Assembly: GCA_021736545.1 (NCBI GenBank)
Contig: JAIPFS010000114.1
Location: 1-5,498 of the forward strand
Length of the DNA: 5,498 nt
Direction: 5' to 3'
From: Spirochaetia bacterium
GTDB lineage: Bacteria; Spirochaetota; Spirochaetia; PWKH01
Part shown: one piece after another, positions 5,370 to 5,498 of the stretch
Layout of the letters: each line of letters begins with the position of its first letter
Position numbering within the stretch: the first letter of the stretch is position 1
The notes under the pieces: model-generated
Database searches by the model: none
Told to the model about the DNA's origin: nothing
Seen by the model: the letters and a program-made list of their open reading frames with translations, nothing else
Translations under genes and position numbers: made by a program

Positions 5370-5498
5370 ATGGCTATGCTATTCGGGAATGCTAAAAATA
5401 TTGAGTCGAATATCAATCAGTTCTTTGATGCAATTTCCGAGGCTGGTCTTATATTCTCAGCAGGGATATCAGACTACCTCAACCGGGATTTCGAGCAG
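5370..5498 (+). CDS. DUF47/PhoU-like phosphate transport accessory protein (5' end only)
   Basis: The first 43 codons of a gene that leaves the window. The start is supported by AGGAGGAG, 6 bases before the ATG. The N-terminus MAMLFGNAKNIE, followed by an amphipathic helix with ISEAGLIFSAGISDYL, resembles the opening of DUF47 proteins (PhoU_div family), which are all-helical and usually sit next to a Pit-type inorganic phosphate transporter. From that context one would expect a pit gene just beyond the window. It is divergent from the phn operon, so two phosphorus-related units face away from a shared control region now occupied by the IS110 element. No promoter of its own fits between the element and the ribosome binding site. 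The identity rests on a short fragment. Confidence 0.65.
   Translation, partial: MAMLFGNAKNIESNINQFFDAISEAGLIFSAGISDYLNRDFEQ

Noticed and set aside
1..5498. CRISPR arrays, tRNA or rRNA genes.
   Set aside because: No regularly spaced repeat series, cloverleaf or rRNA core sequence was seen; the only tandem unit is the two-copy repeat in the IS110 leader.

Overview
The window looks like chromosomal DNA from a diderm bacterium, most likely a spirochaete (Spirochaetota). The main hint is the solute-binding protein: its hydrophobic signal segment runs straight into AAGQKE, a signal-peptide exit style that is common in Spirochaeta and Treponema relatives. This is an inference from one protein, and no rRNA or other marker is present.

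The left two thirds (about 298-3798) is a minus-strand operon for a phosphonate/phosphite/phosphate-type ABC importer, read right to left as phnD (periplasmic binding protein), phnC (ATPase), then two PhnE-type permeases. The last three genes are translationally coupled: phnC and the first permease share one base (TAATG), and the two permeases overlap by four bases (ATGA). phnD is set apart by 89 bases that hold a perfect 10-bp hairpin, a plausible device for making more binding protein than membrane complex. A reasonable minus-strand promoter lies at 3917-3945. No C-P lyase or phosphite dehydrogenase gene is visible, so the ligand is open. Bases 1-297 are AT-rich and apparently non-coding, with short repeats and hairpins.

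The right third (about 4006-5356) is an IS110-family insertion sequence. It encodes a 354-residue DEDD/serine recombinase on the plus strand, preceded by about 200 bases of non-coding DNA. That leader has the layout expected of a bridge RNA: a 5' stem-loop (4050-4078), a 6-bp stem enclosing an internal loop with a central hairpin (4083-4145), and a second copy of the same hairpin unit (4157-4199). A further hairpin (4205-4237) buries the recombinase ribosome binding site. A perfect 13-bp inverted repeat (4006-4018 and 5344-5356) may mark the element's margins.

Just beyond the element a plus-strand gene begins at 5370 and runs off the window. Its N-terminus resembles DUF47/PhoU-like proteins, which usually sit beside a Pit-type phosphate transporter. 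The element thus appears to lie in the divergent control region between two phosphorus-related transcription units, and has probably separated the DUF47 gene from its original promoter.
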